A program made the translations under genes and the position numbers. Positions 27,097 to 35,166 of a stretch of DNA of 64,000 bases are shown here, in pieces. The notes under the pieces are model-generated. The model saw only the letters and a list, made by a program, of their open reading frames with translations. It was not told the origin of the DNA and made no database searches. Position 1 is the stretch's first letter; every line of letters begins with the position of its first letter. Origin of the DNA: Crocinitomicaceae bacterium (GTDB lineage: Bacteria; Bacteroidota; Bacteroidia; Flavobacteriales_D; Crocinitomicaceae); assembly GCA_017983465.1 (NCBI GenBank), contig JAGOBK010000005.1:62001-126000 (forward strand), read 5' to 3'.

Positions 27097-27468
27097 ATGG
27101 CACTAATAAAAAGATACGAAGACCTAACCGCGTGGCAACGAGCGTATGAAGTCGCACTAGAAATAGACAGATTGACAAACGAGTCGTCTTTTGATACAAA
27201 ATGGGCTATAAAAGATCAAATGGTGAGGTCGTCCATATCCATTTCATCGAACATCGCAGAAGGATTCGGTCGTAAATCCAAGAAAGATTTCGCGCGATTT
27301 TTACTAATTTCGATTGGGTCGAATGATGAGTTGAGAAATCAGATAAGATTTTCCTTCGATACCAAATTGATTACAGAAAATGATTTTAATTCTTTGAATG
27401 AAAAGTTAATAGAAGTAAGAAAAATGTGTCATGGACTGAGAAAATACTTATTGAACGGAAAATCGTGA
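27097..27468 (+). CDS. Four-helix-bundle protein, S23/intervening-sequence family
   Basis: The protein of about 123 residues has the signature of the 23S rRNA intervening-sequence protein family: YEDLTAWQRAYEVALEI, SISISSNIAEGFGRKSKKDFARFL and the helical C-terminus. These proteins form four-helix bundles and multimers; the function of free-standing copies in Bacteroidota is unknown. I take ATG 27097 as start because MALIKRYEDL is where the family normally begins; a TTG at 27079 would add six residues. The gene stands alone between two heptamer arrays, inside a sugar-nucleotide cluster with which it has no evident metabolic link. Confidence 0.88.
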   Translation: MALIKRYEDLTAWQRAYEVALEIDRLTNESSFDTKWAIKDQMVRSSISISSNIAEGFGRKSKKDFARFLLISIGSNDELRNQIRFSFDTKLITENDFNSLNEKLIEVRKMCHGLRKYLLNGKS

Positions 27469-27510
27469 AAGATGTAGGATCTTGGGAAATGTAATAAATA
27501 AAAAGAATAA

Positions 27511-27608
27511 CACACTGAGCACTGTTCACTGAGCACTGAGCACTGTTCACTGTTCACTGAGCACTGAGCACTAAGCACTGTTCACTGAGCACTGTTCACT
27601 GAGCACTA
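27511..27608. repeat. Heptamer word array (class B)
   Basis: About 14 near-contiguous 7-base words of the form nnnCACT (GAGCACT, GTTCACT, AAGCACT) in irregular order. It ends 10 bases before the ugd start codon and would lie in the ugd leader. No promoter box is evident within it. Confidence 0.85.
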
Positions 27609-27618
27609 AAAACAAATT

Positions 27619-28941
27619 ATGACAAACATCGCAGTCGTAGGTACCGGATACGTCGGACTAGTCACAGGAACCTGTTTTGCCGAAACAGGAAACAACGTCA
27701 TTTGCATTGACATCGATGCGAACAAAGTCGCAAAAATGCAAAATGGGGAGATTCCGATTTACGAACCCGAATTGGACGTCTTATTCGAACGCAACATCAA
27801 AGCGGGACGTTTGACCTTCACAACAGATTTAGCAGCGGGAATCAAGGATGCGGAGATTGTGTTTCTGGCCTTGCCAACACCTCCAGGTGAAGATGGATCT
27901 GCGGATTTATCCTATATTCTTGGCGTTGCAAAGGAATTAGGTAAAATCATGACCGATTACCTCGTCATCGTCGATAAAAGTACGGTGCCCGTTGGGACAG
28001 CCGAAAAAGTAAAAGCAGCCATTGCGGAGCATGCAACCGTGGAATTCGCGGTGGTATCGAATCCAGAATTTTTACGCGAAGGATTTGCGGTGAGCGATTT
28101 CATGAAGCCAGACCGAGTAGTCATTGGCACAAGCGATGAACGTGCTCAGAAGGTCATGGATAGCTTGTACAAGCCCTTTGTTCGCCAGGGAAATCCCATC
28201 TATTTCATGGATGAAAAATCCGCCGAATTGACAAAATACGCTGCCAATGCCTTTTTAGCGACCAAAATTACCTTCATGAATGAAATTGCAAATTTCTGTG
28301 AATTGGTGGGAGCAGATGTCGATAAGGTTCGCATCGGAATTGGCTCGGATAACCGCATTGGAAAACGCTTTTTGTTTCCTGGAATTGGTTACGGGGGATC
28401 CTGCTTTCCGAAAGATGTTCAAGCATTGGTCAAATCTGGAACCGAGAACAACTACGATTTCAAAATTCTTTCTGCCGTGATGGATGTCAACCAAGATCAA
28501 AAAACCATCTTGTTTCCAAAAATCAAGAATTTCTTCCGTGGTGACCTCACTGGAAAACACATTGCCATATGGGGATTAGCCTTTAAACCGGATACGGATG
28601 ACATCCGTGAAGCACCTGCCTTGTACATGATCGATGAATTATTGAAAGCCGGAGCGAGTGTTAGCGCGTATGATCCAGAGGCCATTCCAAATGTAGAACG
28701 CGTCTTAGGAAATAAGATCACGTATGCTTCAGATGAATATTCTGTTTTGCGAAATGCAGATGCATTAGTGATCTGTACGGAATGGAGTTGCTTTAAAAAT
28801 CCTAATTTTGTAGCCGTGAAAGATTTCTTGAAAGACAATGTGATTTTTGACGGAAGAAACTTATATGATGTGGAAGAAATGAACGGAAAAGGATTCTATT
28901 ACGCGAGTATTGGTCGCAAAAAAGTATTTGGACTACTATGA
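27619..28941 (+). CDS. ugd: UDP-glucose 6-dehydrogenase
   Basis: Ugd oxidises UDP-glucose to UDP-glucuronate with two NAD+. The 440-residue protein has the N-terminal Rossmann motif [17 protein letters not shown], the IYEPELD motif, [34 protein letters not shown], and the catalytic Cys region [17 protein letters not shown], with [15 protein letters not shown] in the C-terminal domain. Length is normal. Its stop overlaps the next gene's ATG by 4 bases. That neighbour decarboxylates UDP-glucuronate, so the pair would deliver UDP-xylose. Confidence 0.96.
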   Translation: MTNIAVVGTGYVGLVTGTCFAETGNNVICIDIDANKVAKMQNGEIPIYEPELDVLFERNIKAGRLTFTTDLAAGIKDAEIVFLALPTPPGEDGSADLSYILGVAKELGKIMTDYLVIVDKSTVPVGTAEKVKAAIAEHATVEFAVVSNPEFLREGFAVSDFMKPDRVVIGTSDERAQKVMDSLYKPFVRQGNPIYFMDEKSAELTKYAANAFLATKITFMNEIANFCELVGADVDKVRIGIGSDNRIGKRFLFPGIGYGGSCFPKDVQALVKSGTENNYDFKILSAVMDVNQDQKTILFPKIKNFFRGDLTGKHIAIWGLAFKPDTDDIREAPALYMIDELLKAGASVSAYDPEAIPNVERVLGNKITYASDEYSVLRNADALVICTEWSCFKNPNFVAVKDFLKDNVIFDGRNLYDVEEMNGKGFYYASIGRKKVFGLL

Positions 28942-29924
28942 AACGCGTACTCATCACCGGTGCAGCCGGATTTTTAGGGTCCCATTTGTGTGATCGCTTC
29001 ATCAAAGATGGCTACCATGTCATCGCGATGGACAACCTCATCACAGGCCGCCTAAAGAACATTGAACACTTGTTCCCTTTGGAACAATTTGAATTTTATA
29101 ACAACGACGTATCGAAATTCATTCACGTACCTGGAGAATTAGATTACATCTTACATTTTGCCTCACCTGCAAGTCCGATTGATTATTTAAAAATTCCCAT
29201 TCAAACCCTAAAAGTTGGTTCATTGGGCATTCACAATTGCCTTGGTTTAGCGAAAGCAAAAGGAGCTCGCTTGATCATCGCTTCCACATCCGAAGTTTAC
29301 GGAGACCCAACAGTTCATCCGCAAACAGAAGATTATTGGGGAAATGTGAATCCTGTTGGTCCACGTGGTGTGTACGATGAAGCTAAACGCTTTCAAGAAG
29401 CCATGACGATGGCATACCATAATTTCCATGGACTAGGAACACGCATCGTGCGTATTTTCAATACCTATGGTCCACGCATGCGCTTAAACGACGGACGCGT
29501 GTTACCTGCGTTCATTGGGCAAGCATTGCGTGGTGAAGACCTTACCGTATTCGGTGACGGTTCTCAAACGCGTTCATTCTGCTATGTCGATGATTTAGTC
29601 GAAGGAATCGTTCGTTTGTTGATGAGCGACTATCCGTATCCTGTAAACGTTGGGAATCCATCTGAAATCACGATTTCACAGTTTGCGGAAGAGATCATTG
29701 CCCTAACAGGAACGACACAAAAAGTCATCTACAAGGATTTACCGGTAGACGATCCGAAACAGCGTCAACCTGATATTACCAAAGCACGCGAAATTCTTCA
29801 GTGGGAACCAAAAATTGACCGCAGCGAAGGATTAAAACGCACCTATGCTTATTTCCAAAGTTTAAGCAAAGAAGAGTTATTGGAAACAGATCATTATAAT
29901 TTTGATAAATACATTACGAAGTAA
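28938..29924 (+). CDS. UDP-glucuronate decarboxylase (UDP-xylose synthase)-like SDR
   Basis: The 328-residue short-chain dehydrogenase begins [18 protein letters not shown] and has [20 protein letters not shown], the catalytic GVYDEAKR (Tyr/Lys) and [13 protein letters not shown], followed by the C-terminal [13 protein letters not shown]. The STSEVYGDP plus YDEAKR combination is diagnostic of UDP-xylose synthase (UXS). The enzyme oxidises, decarboxylates and re-reduces UDP-GlcA to UDP-xylose with bound NAD+. Overlap with ugd by 4 bases and zero gap to the following acetyltransferase gene indicate a single operon. Confidence 0.9.
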   Translation: MKRVLITGAAGFLGSHLCDRFIKDGYHVIAMDNLITGRLKNIEHLFPLEQFEFYNNDVSKFIHVPGELDYILHFASPASPIDYLKIPIQTLKVGSLGIHNCLGLAKAKGARLIIASTSEVYGDPTVHPQTEDYWGNVNPVGPRGVYDEAKRFQEAMTMAYHNFHGLGTRIVRIFNTYGPRMRLNDGRVLPAFIGQALRGEDLTVFGDGSQTRSFCYVDDLVEGIVRLLMSDYPYPVNVGNPSEITISQFAEEIIALTGTTQKVIYKDLPVDDPKQRQPDITKAREILQWEPKIDRSEGLKRTYAYFQSLSKEELLETDHYNFDKYITK

Positions 29925-30515
29925 ATGAAGTATTTCGCACATGAAACGGCGGTCATAGATGAAGGATGTCAGATTGGTGAAGGAACCAAGATCTGGCATT
30001 TTTCGCATATCATGCCCAACTGTACCCTGGGATTGTCGTGTAACATCGGTCAAAACGTTGTTATTTCGCCTGAAGTTATTTTAGGAAACAACGTTAAAGT
30101 ACAAAACAACGTGTCCATCTACACCGGTGTCATTTGCGAGGACGATGTGTTCCTGGGTCCATCGATGGTTTTTACGAACGTGATGAATCCACGTAGTGCA
30201 GTGAATCGCCGCGATAATTACTTGAAAACGATTGTCAAAAAAGGCGCAACAATTGGTGCCAATGCGACCATCGTCTGCGGTCACGACATCGGACGATATG
30301 CATTCATCGGCGCAGGTGCGGTTGTTACCAAACATGTCCCCGATTATGCCTTGGTCGTTGGAAATCCCGCACGTCAAATTGGATGGATGTCCGAATATGG
30401 TCACCGTTTAAATTTTAATGAAAATGGAATCGCAGAATGCCCGGAAAAAGGGCAAAAATATCGATTGGTAGGCTCAGGGCATGCCCTGAGCGTACAAATC
30501 GATGATAATGAATAA
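29925..30515 (+). CDS. wbpD: Hexapeptide-repeat N-acetyltransferase, WbpD-like
   Basis: The 196-residue left-handed beta-helix enzyme has the order seen in WbpD/Wlb[57 protein letters not shown] and the C-terminal [16 protein letters not shown]. WbpD acetylates the 3-amino group made by WbpE. The last residues are odd: codons for GSGHALSV are a perfect palindrome (30473-30490) that looks inserted in frame, replacing or lengthening the normal tail. ATG follows the previous stop directly. Confidence 0.88.
   Translation: MKYFAHETAVIDEGCQIGEGTKIWHFSHIMPNCTLGLSCNIGQNVVISPEVILGNNVKVQNNVSIYTGVICEDDVFLGPSMVFTNVMNPRSAVNRRDNYLKTIVKKGATIGANATIVCGHDIGRYAFIGAGAVVTKHVPDYALVVGNPARQIGWMSEYGHRLNFNENGIAECPEKGQKYRLVGSGHALSVQIDDNE
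30471..30496. repeat. Palindrome inserted in the 3' end of the wbpD-like gene
   Basis: CTCAGGGCATGCCCTGAG (30473-30490) is an 18-base perfect palindrome followed by CGTACAA. It shares its GGCATGCC centre and the GTACAA tail with the hairpin at 30545-30564, and encodes GSGHALSV in frame. Confidence 0.8.
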
Positions 30516-30544
30516 TGTTGAATATGATCGCCGGATAGGCGCAA

Positions 30545-30564
30545 CCACAAGGCATGCCTTGTGG
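30545..30564. repeat. Palindromic GGCATGCC hairpin
   Basis: CCACAAGGCATGCCTTGTGG is a 20-base perfect palindrome in the gap between the wbpD- and wbpB-like genes, followed by TACAA. Related units occur at 33063-33134. It could act as a weak terminator or RNA-processing structure, but lacks a T-run. Confidence 0.8.
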
Positions 30565-30618
30565 TACAATGCAAAATAAAAACAGAAAACCAAAGGTTTT
30601 CTCACAGTAAAATAAAAT

Positions 30619-31647
30619 ATGTCAAAAATCAAATTTGCCGTTATCGGCGCTGGACACATTGGAAAACGTCATGCGGAGATGATTCGTCGTGATGCAGAAG
30701 GAGAATTAGTCGCAATGGTAGATGTCCGTGGAAAAGAGGAATGTTTAGCACAAGATTTCGATGTGCCATTCTTTTCAACGATGGAAGATTTATTCGCCAG
30801 CGGATTGGAATTCGATGTCATCAATGTGTGTACACCGAACGGATTGCATGCCGATCAAGCGTTGCTAGCCTTAGAACACAAGAAACATGTCGTGTGTGAA
30901 AAACCGATGGGCTTGACCAAGGAAAGCTGCGAGCGCATCATTTATAAATCATTACAGGTGTCCAAGCAAGTATTTTGTGTGATGCAAAATCGTTATTCAC
31001 CGCCATCCGTGTGGATTAAGGACCTCATTGACCGCAAGGTCTTGGGTGACATCTACATGGTGCAATTGAATTGTTACTGGAACCGCGATGAGCGCTATTA
31101 CAAAGCAGGTGGATGGAAAGGTACACAGGATTTGGATGGTGGAACTTTGTTCACGCAGTTCAGTCACTTTATCGACATCATGTACTGGTTGTTTGGAGAC
31201 ATCGACAACATCCAAGGTAAATTCGCTGACTTCAACCACAAAGATTACACAGACTTCGAAGATTCTGGTTTCGTAAGCTTTGATTTCATCAACGGTGGAA
31301 TGGGTTCCTTGAATTATTCAACTTCTGTTGCGAATCAAAATTTGGAATCATCCATGACGATCATTGGAAAAAATGGCTCCGTGAAAATCGGTGGACAATA
31401 CATGAACGAAGTCGAAGTATGCAACATTACTGGATACGATATGCCTGAATTGGCGCCAACGAATCCTGGAAACGACTATGGTCCATACAAAGGGTCTGCA
31501 GCGAATCACAATTACGTCATCACGAATGTTATCGACTCCTTGAAAGGACGCACGTCTCCGACAACGAATGCGTTGGAAGGGATGAAAGTGGTGGAGATTA
31601 TTGAGCGGATTTATAAGGTGAGGGATGGTAATGTGCTAATTGGCTAA
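30619..31647 (+). CDS. wbpB: Gfo/Idh/MocA oxidoreductase, WbpB-like
   Basis: The 342-residue enzyme has a Rossmann fold start (VIGAGHIGKRHAEMI) and CTPNGLHADQAL, HVVCEKPMGLT with the family's EKP, and DLDGGTLFTQFSHFIDIMYWLFG with the catalytic His/Asp region. WbpB oxidises UDP-GlcNAcA at C3 with NAD+ to give the substrate of WbpE. The assignment rests on family plus the adjoining WbpA, WbpD and WbpE homologues. Its final residues NVLIG and the TAA stop are written by the octamer repeat that begins at about 31631, so the natural C-terminus may have been altered by repeat insertion. Confidence 0.87.
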   Translation: MSKIKFAVIGAGHIGKRHAEMIRRDAEGELVAMVDVRGKEECLAQDFDVPFFSTMEDLFASGLEFDVINVCTPNGLHADQALLALEHKKHVVCEKPMGLTKESCERIIYKSLQVSKQVFCVMQNRYSPPSVWIKDLIDRKVLGDIYMVQLNCYWNRDERYYKAGGWKGTQDLDGGTLFTQFSHFIDIMYWLFGDIDNIQGKFADFNHKDYTDFEDSGFVSFDFINGGMGSLNYSTSVANQNLESSMTIIGKNGSVKIGGQYMNEVEVCNITGYDMPELAPTNPGNDYGPYKGSAANHNYVITNVIDSLKGRTSPTTNALEGMKVVEIIERIYKVRDGNVLIG

Positions 31648-31762
31648 TGACCTAATGTGCTAATTGGCTAATGACCTAATGTGCTAATTGGCTAATGAAC
31701 TTCCGCCACGGCGGACTGAGAACTGAGAACTGAGAACTGTGCACTGTGCACTGAGAACTAAC
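31631..31762. repeat. Composite array: octamer words, GC palindrome, heptamer words
   Basis: From left to right: ATnnnCTA words (ATGTGCTA, ATTGGCTA, ATGACCTA in three repeated sets, 31631-31698), the palindrome TTCCGCCACGGCGGA (31701-31715) and nnnnACT words (GAGAACT, GTGCACT, to 31762). The left end overlaps the last codons of the wbpB-like gene; the right end stops 10 bases before the wbpA-like start. Confidence 0.88.
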
Positions 31763-31772
31763 TAATTGAATT

Positions 31773-33068
31773 ATGATTTACGAGGATCTATTAAATAAAA
31801 ACGCAAAGCTTGCATTGGTCGGATTAGGCTATGTAGGCTTACCGATTGCGTTGGAATTCGCGAAACGCGTGAAGGTGGTTGGATTTGATATTAACCAAGC
31901 TCGTGTGGACATGATGCGTCGTGGAGAGGATCCAAGTCGTGAATTGGAAGCTGCGGATTTTGAGAACCGTGACATTACATTTACGGCGGATATCCAAGAT
32001 TTAGCGGACGTGAATTTTTTCATTGTAGCCGTTCCCACTCCGATTGACGAAACGAACCTTCCTGACTTAAAACCCTTACAGGGCGCGAGCCGTACGGTGG
32101 GAAAAGTTTTGAAAAAAGGCGATTACGTGGTATTTGAGTCCACGGTTTATCCAGGATGTACCGAAGAGGACTGTATTCCCATTTTAGAAGCGGAATCCGG
32201 GTTGAAATTTCCAGCGGATTTCAAAGTGGGTTATTCACCTGAGCGCATCAATCCAGGAGACAAAGAACATACGCTGCAAAATGTCATCAAAATCGTTTCC
32301 GGTTGCGATGAAGAGTCCTTGGATCAAATTGCGAAGACCTATGAATTAGTCGTTGCGGCTGGTGTCCACCGTGCGACAAGCATTAAAGTGGCTGAAGCGG
32401 CGAAAATTGTTGAAAACACCCAACGTGACGTCAACATTTCGTTGGTAAACGAGTTATCGATTATCTTCAATAAAATGGGCATCAACACCTATGACGTACT
32501 CGAAGCAGCTGGAACAAAATGGAATTTCTTAAAATTCTATCCAGGGCTCGTCGGAGGACATTGTATTGGTGTCGATCCGTATTATTTGGTGCACAAAGCC
32601 ATGCAATTGGGATACCATTCCAAAGTGATCAATTCTGGTCGCTACGTGAATGATTCCATGGGCTTTTACATCGGTAAACAAACAGCGAAAAAAATCATTG
32701 CACAAGGAAAAATGATTCAAGAAGCACATGTTTTGGTGATGGGTGCAACATTCAAGGAAAACGTGAGCGACATCCGAAATTCGAAAGTGATTGATGTTGT
32801 CAATGAATTAAAATCCTTTCAAATCAACGTTGATGTCATTGATCCACACGCTGATTCTTCCGAAATGGAACACGAATATGGCGTCGCATTGGCAAGTGAA
32901 ATGCGTTCCGATTATGATGCAATCATTATGGCGGTCAATCACCGTGAATATTGTCAATTCGATGAAAACTATTTCAAAGGATTAATGAAAGATGGTAAAG
33001 GCGTTTTTGTTGACGTCAAAGGAATTTACCGCGGAAAAATAAACGATTTAACATATTGGTCCCTGTAG
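31773..33068 (+). CDS. wbpA: UDP-N-acetylhexosamine 6-dehydrogenase, WbpA/TviB-like
   Basis: The 431-residue nucleotide-sugar dehydrogenase starts LALVGLGYVGLPIALEFAKR and has VAVPTPID, FESTVYPGCTEEDC, VGYSPERINPGD, AEAAKIVENTQRDVNISLVNEL, the catalytic-Cys segment PGLVGGHCIGVDPYYL and GATFKENVSDIRNSK. The GHCIGVDPYYL form marks the UDP-GlcNAc/GalNAc (WbpA, TviB, VipA) or UDP-ManNAc (WecC) subgroup, not UDP-glucose dehydrogenase. It would make UDP-GlcNAcA for WbpB. The TAG stop is part of a TGTAGCCACAAGG repeat unit. A heptamer array occupies its leader. Confidence 0.9.
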   Translation: MIYEDLLNKNAKLALVGLGYVGLPIALEFAKRVKVVGFDINQARVDMMRRGEDPSRELEAADFENRDITFTADIQDLADVNFFIVAVPTPIDETNLPDLKPLQGASRTVGKVLKKGDYVVFESTVYPGCTEEDCIPILEAESGLKFPADFKVGYSPERINPGDKEHTLQNVIKIVSGCDEESLDQIAKTYELVVAAGVHRATSIKVAEAAKIVENTQRDVNISLVNELSIIFNKMGINTYDVLEAAGTKWNFLKFYPGLVGGHCIGVDPYYLVHKAMQLGYHSKVINSGRYVNDSMGFYIGKQTAKKIIAQGKMIQEAHVLVMGATFKENVSDIRNSKVIDVVNELKSFQINVDVIDPHADSSEMEHEYGVALASEMRSDYDAIIMAVNHREYCQFDENYFKGLMKDGKGVFVDVKGIYRGKINDLTYWSL

Positions 33069-33134
33069 CCACAAGGCATGCGCATGTAGCCACAAGGCAT
33101 GCGCCTGTAGCCACAAGGCTGCCTTGTGGCTACG
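33063..33134. repeat. Three direct units of TGTAGCCACAAGGC with a terminal hairpin
   Basis: Units starting TGTAGCCACAAGGCATGCGC occur three times in tandem at about 20-base spacing; the third closes into a hairpin, GTAGCCACAAGGC-TGCCTTGTGGCTAC. It begins in the stop codon of the wbpA-like gene and ends exactly before the rfbB ATG at 33135. It belongs to the same family as 30545-30564. Confidence 0.85.
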
Positions 33135-34208
33135 ATGAAAACAAAAAATAACAACGTGAAAAAAACAATCATCATCACCGGCGGAGCCGGATTCATCGGA
33201 TCACACGTGGTTCGACGTTTTATTAAAAGTTATCCCGATTACCTCATCGTGAACGTGGATAAATTGACCTACGCAGGAAACCTGGAAAACCTGAACGATA
33301 TCGATCAACATCCGAATTACCGTTTTGAACGTGCGGATATTGTGGATGCAGATGCAGTTCGTGCCATTTTCAAAAAATATGATGTGACAGATGTCATTCA
33401 CTTAGCAGCAGAATCACACGTGGATCGTTCCATTGAGGGTCCGATGGACTTCGTCATGACAAACGTCGTTGGAACGGTAAACTTATTGCAAGCAGCCAAA
33501 GACGCATGGAAAGGAAGCACAGGAAATGTCTTTCACCATGTTTCCACGGATGAAGTTTACGGAAGTTTAGGAGATGAGGGATTGTTCACTGAACATACAT
33601 CTTACGACCCAAGAAGTCCGTATTCTGCATCGAAAGCGTCTTCAGATCACTTCGTAATGGCTTTTTACCACACATACGGATTGCCGATTAAAATGTCGAA
33701 TTGTTCCAACAACTACGGGAGTCATCACTTTCCGGAGAAGTTGATTCCTTTGATGATTCATAATATTCAACACAAAAAACCACTTCCGATTTACGGTTTA
33801 GGTGACAATATTCGCGATTGGTTGTGGGTAGAAGACCATGCGAGTGCGATCGATGCCATTTTCCACACTGGAAGAATTGGCGAATCGTACAACGTTGGCG
33901 GACTCAACGAATGGACTAACATCGAATTGGTGCGTTTCCTATGTCAATTGATGGATGAAAAATTAGGGAGAACAAAAGGAGAATCTGAGGAATTGATTAC
34001 GTACGTAACAGACCGTGCCGGACACGACAAACGTTATGCAATCGATGCGTCCAAATTAGAAGAAGAACTCGGCTGGACGCCTTCTATCACGTTCGAAAAA
34101 GGACTTTCCAAAACCGTTGATTGGTACCTAGAGAATCAAGAATGGGTAGAAAAAGTGACGAGTGGCGCGTATCAGGATTATTATAAGACGATGTACGATC
34201 AGCGTTAG
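33135..34208 (+). CDS. rfbB: dTDP-glucose 4,6-dehydratase
   Basis: RfbB converts dTDP-glucose to the 4-keto-6-deoxy sugar, the second step of dTDP-rhamnose synthesis. The 357 residues carry IIITGGAGFIGSHVVRRF, DKLTYAGNLENL, HLAAESHVDRSI, the STDEVYGSLG motif, the YSASKAS catalytic stretch and NCSNNYG, GDNIRDWLWVEDH. Start is ATG 33135; a GTG at 33126 is inside the upstream repeat. rfbA, rfbC and rfbD lie on the other strand 27-30 kb away. The TAG stop touches the next octamer array. Confidence 0.96.
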   Translation: MKTKNNNVKKTIIITGGAGFIGSHVVRRFIKSYPDYLIVNVDKLTYAGNLENLNDIDQHPNYRFERADIVDADAVRAIFKKYDVTDVIHLAAESHVDRSIEGPMDFVMTNVVGTVNLLQAAKDAWKGSTGNVFHHVSTDEVYGSLGDEGLFTEHTSYDPRSPYSASKASSDHFVMAFYHTYGLPIKMSNCSNNYGSHHFPEKLIPLMIHNIQHKKPLPIYGLGDNIRDWLWVEDHASAIDAIFHTGRIGESYNVGGLNEWTNIELVRFLCQLMDEKLGRTKGESEELITYVTDRAGHDKRYAIDASKLEEELGWTPSITFEKGLSKTVDWYLENQEWVEKVTSGAYQDYYKTMYDQR

Positions 34209-34375
34209 TTAATGTGCTAATGGGCTAATGTGCTAGTGGACTAATTTGCTTCTGCCGCGGCGGAGGACTAATGTGCTAGTTGACTAATGTGCTAATGACC
34301 TAATTTGCTAATGTGCTAATGTGCTAATGGATTAATGTGCTAATGTGCTTTCGCAGGGGAGGATTGCTAGTGAGT
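34207..34375. repeat. Octamer word array with GC palindromes (class A)
   Basis: ATnnnCTA words (ATGTGCTA, ATGGGCTA, ATTTGCTA, ATGACCTA) with a palindrome TTCTGCCGCGGCGGAG at 34250-34265 and a decayed one near 34350. It starts at the rfbB stop codon and fills the gap to the SixA-like gene. Confidence 0.85.
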
Positions 34376-34433
34376 TGATTGGGATGATAAATTATTAATA
34401 CGTGGGAGAACGGACTTTGAAAAACAACTTATT

Positions 34434-34886
34434 GTGATAATAAATTTCCTTCGTCACGCCAAGACAAATCAACATAGTTCGAGTGGTCGCGACTTCGATC
34501 GTGAGTTACTGCCTCGTGGATACGAACAGCTTAAGTCATTCCGAGATTTTGCGACCTTGAATCAAATTTCCATCGAACACATTTATTGTTCCTCGGCAAA
34601 GCGCACACGTCAGACCCTTGCTGAAATCACAGATCTCTTTCCAAACGCAACTATTTCCTTTCACGACGAATTGTACCTTGCCTCCAAATCCGAGTTACTG
34701 TCCTTTATTACCTCCAAAAATACTACGCAAACAGTCCTCATCATCGGACACAACGAAGGACTTTCCGAACTTGCCTCTTACCTCACTGACACAGAAATTC
34801 ATCTAAAAACCTGCGGCTACCTTCAACTTACTTTTCCCTTTGAACATTCTGGATATTTTTCCGCTGGAACGGGTAGGGTTGTTTAA
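34434..34886 (+). CDS. SixA-like phosphohistidine phosphatase (histidine phosphatase family)
   Basis: The 150-residue protein has the catalytic RHG-type motif as FLRHAKT (RHA form, with the nucleophilic His) and the second His in IIGHNEGLSEL, plus SSAKRTRQT, the pattern of SixA-type histidine phosphatases. SixA dephosphorylates phosphohistidine in phosphotransfer proteins; the substrate here is unknown. Start is GTG at 34434, since the catalytic motif begins at residue 6 and no ATG is available. The gene stands alone between two octamer arrays; its TAA stop merges into the right-hand one. Confidence 0.85.
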   Translation: MIINFLRHAKTNQHSSSGRDFDRELLPRGYEQLKSFRDFATLNQISIEHIYCSSAKRTRQTLAEITDLFPNATISFHDELYLASKSELLSFITSKNTTQTVLIIGHNEGLSELASYLTDTEIHLKTCGYLQLTFPFEHSGYFSAGTGRVV

Positions 34887-35150
34887 TGTGCTAATGACCT
34901 AATTTGCTTCCGCCGCGGCGGAGTGCTAATGACCTAATGTGCTAGTTGGCTAATTTGCTAGTTGGCTAATTTGCTAGTGACCTAATTTGCTTCCGCCGCG
35001 ACGGAGTGCTAGTTGGTTTCAACAACGGCGGAGTGCTTAGGAAATCCATTAGCAAATTGATCCATTAGCACATTAGCACATTGAAACATTAGCACATTGA
35101 TCCATTAGCAAATTAGCACATTGAATAATTAGCAAACTAGCACATTGTAT
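34884..35150. repeat. Octamer word array with several GC palindromes (class A)
   Basis: Long array of ATnnnCTA words, first in forward orientation (to about 35040) and then in reverse (TAGCACAT, TAGCAAAT). Palindromes are TTCCGCCGCGGCGGAG at 34908-34923, a variant at 34991-35006 and a decayed one near 35020-35033. The orientation switch follows the last palindrome. It ends just before the promoter of the SUFU-like gene. Confidence 0.88.
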
Positions 35151-35154
35151 TCAG

Positions 35155-35162
35155 TATATTTG
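35155..35162 (+). promoter_or_regulatory. -7 promoter box four bases before an ATG
   Basis: TATATTTG matches TAnnTTTG and ends only four bases before the ATG at 35167, so the transcript would be leaderless or nearly so. Confidence 0.5.
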
Positions 35163-35166
35163 CACC

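Noticed and set aside
27511..27608. Possible CRISPR or VNTR in a coding gene
   Set aside because: Heptamer words lie wholly between genes and have no repeat-spacer structure.
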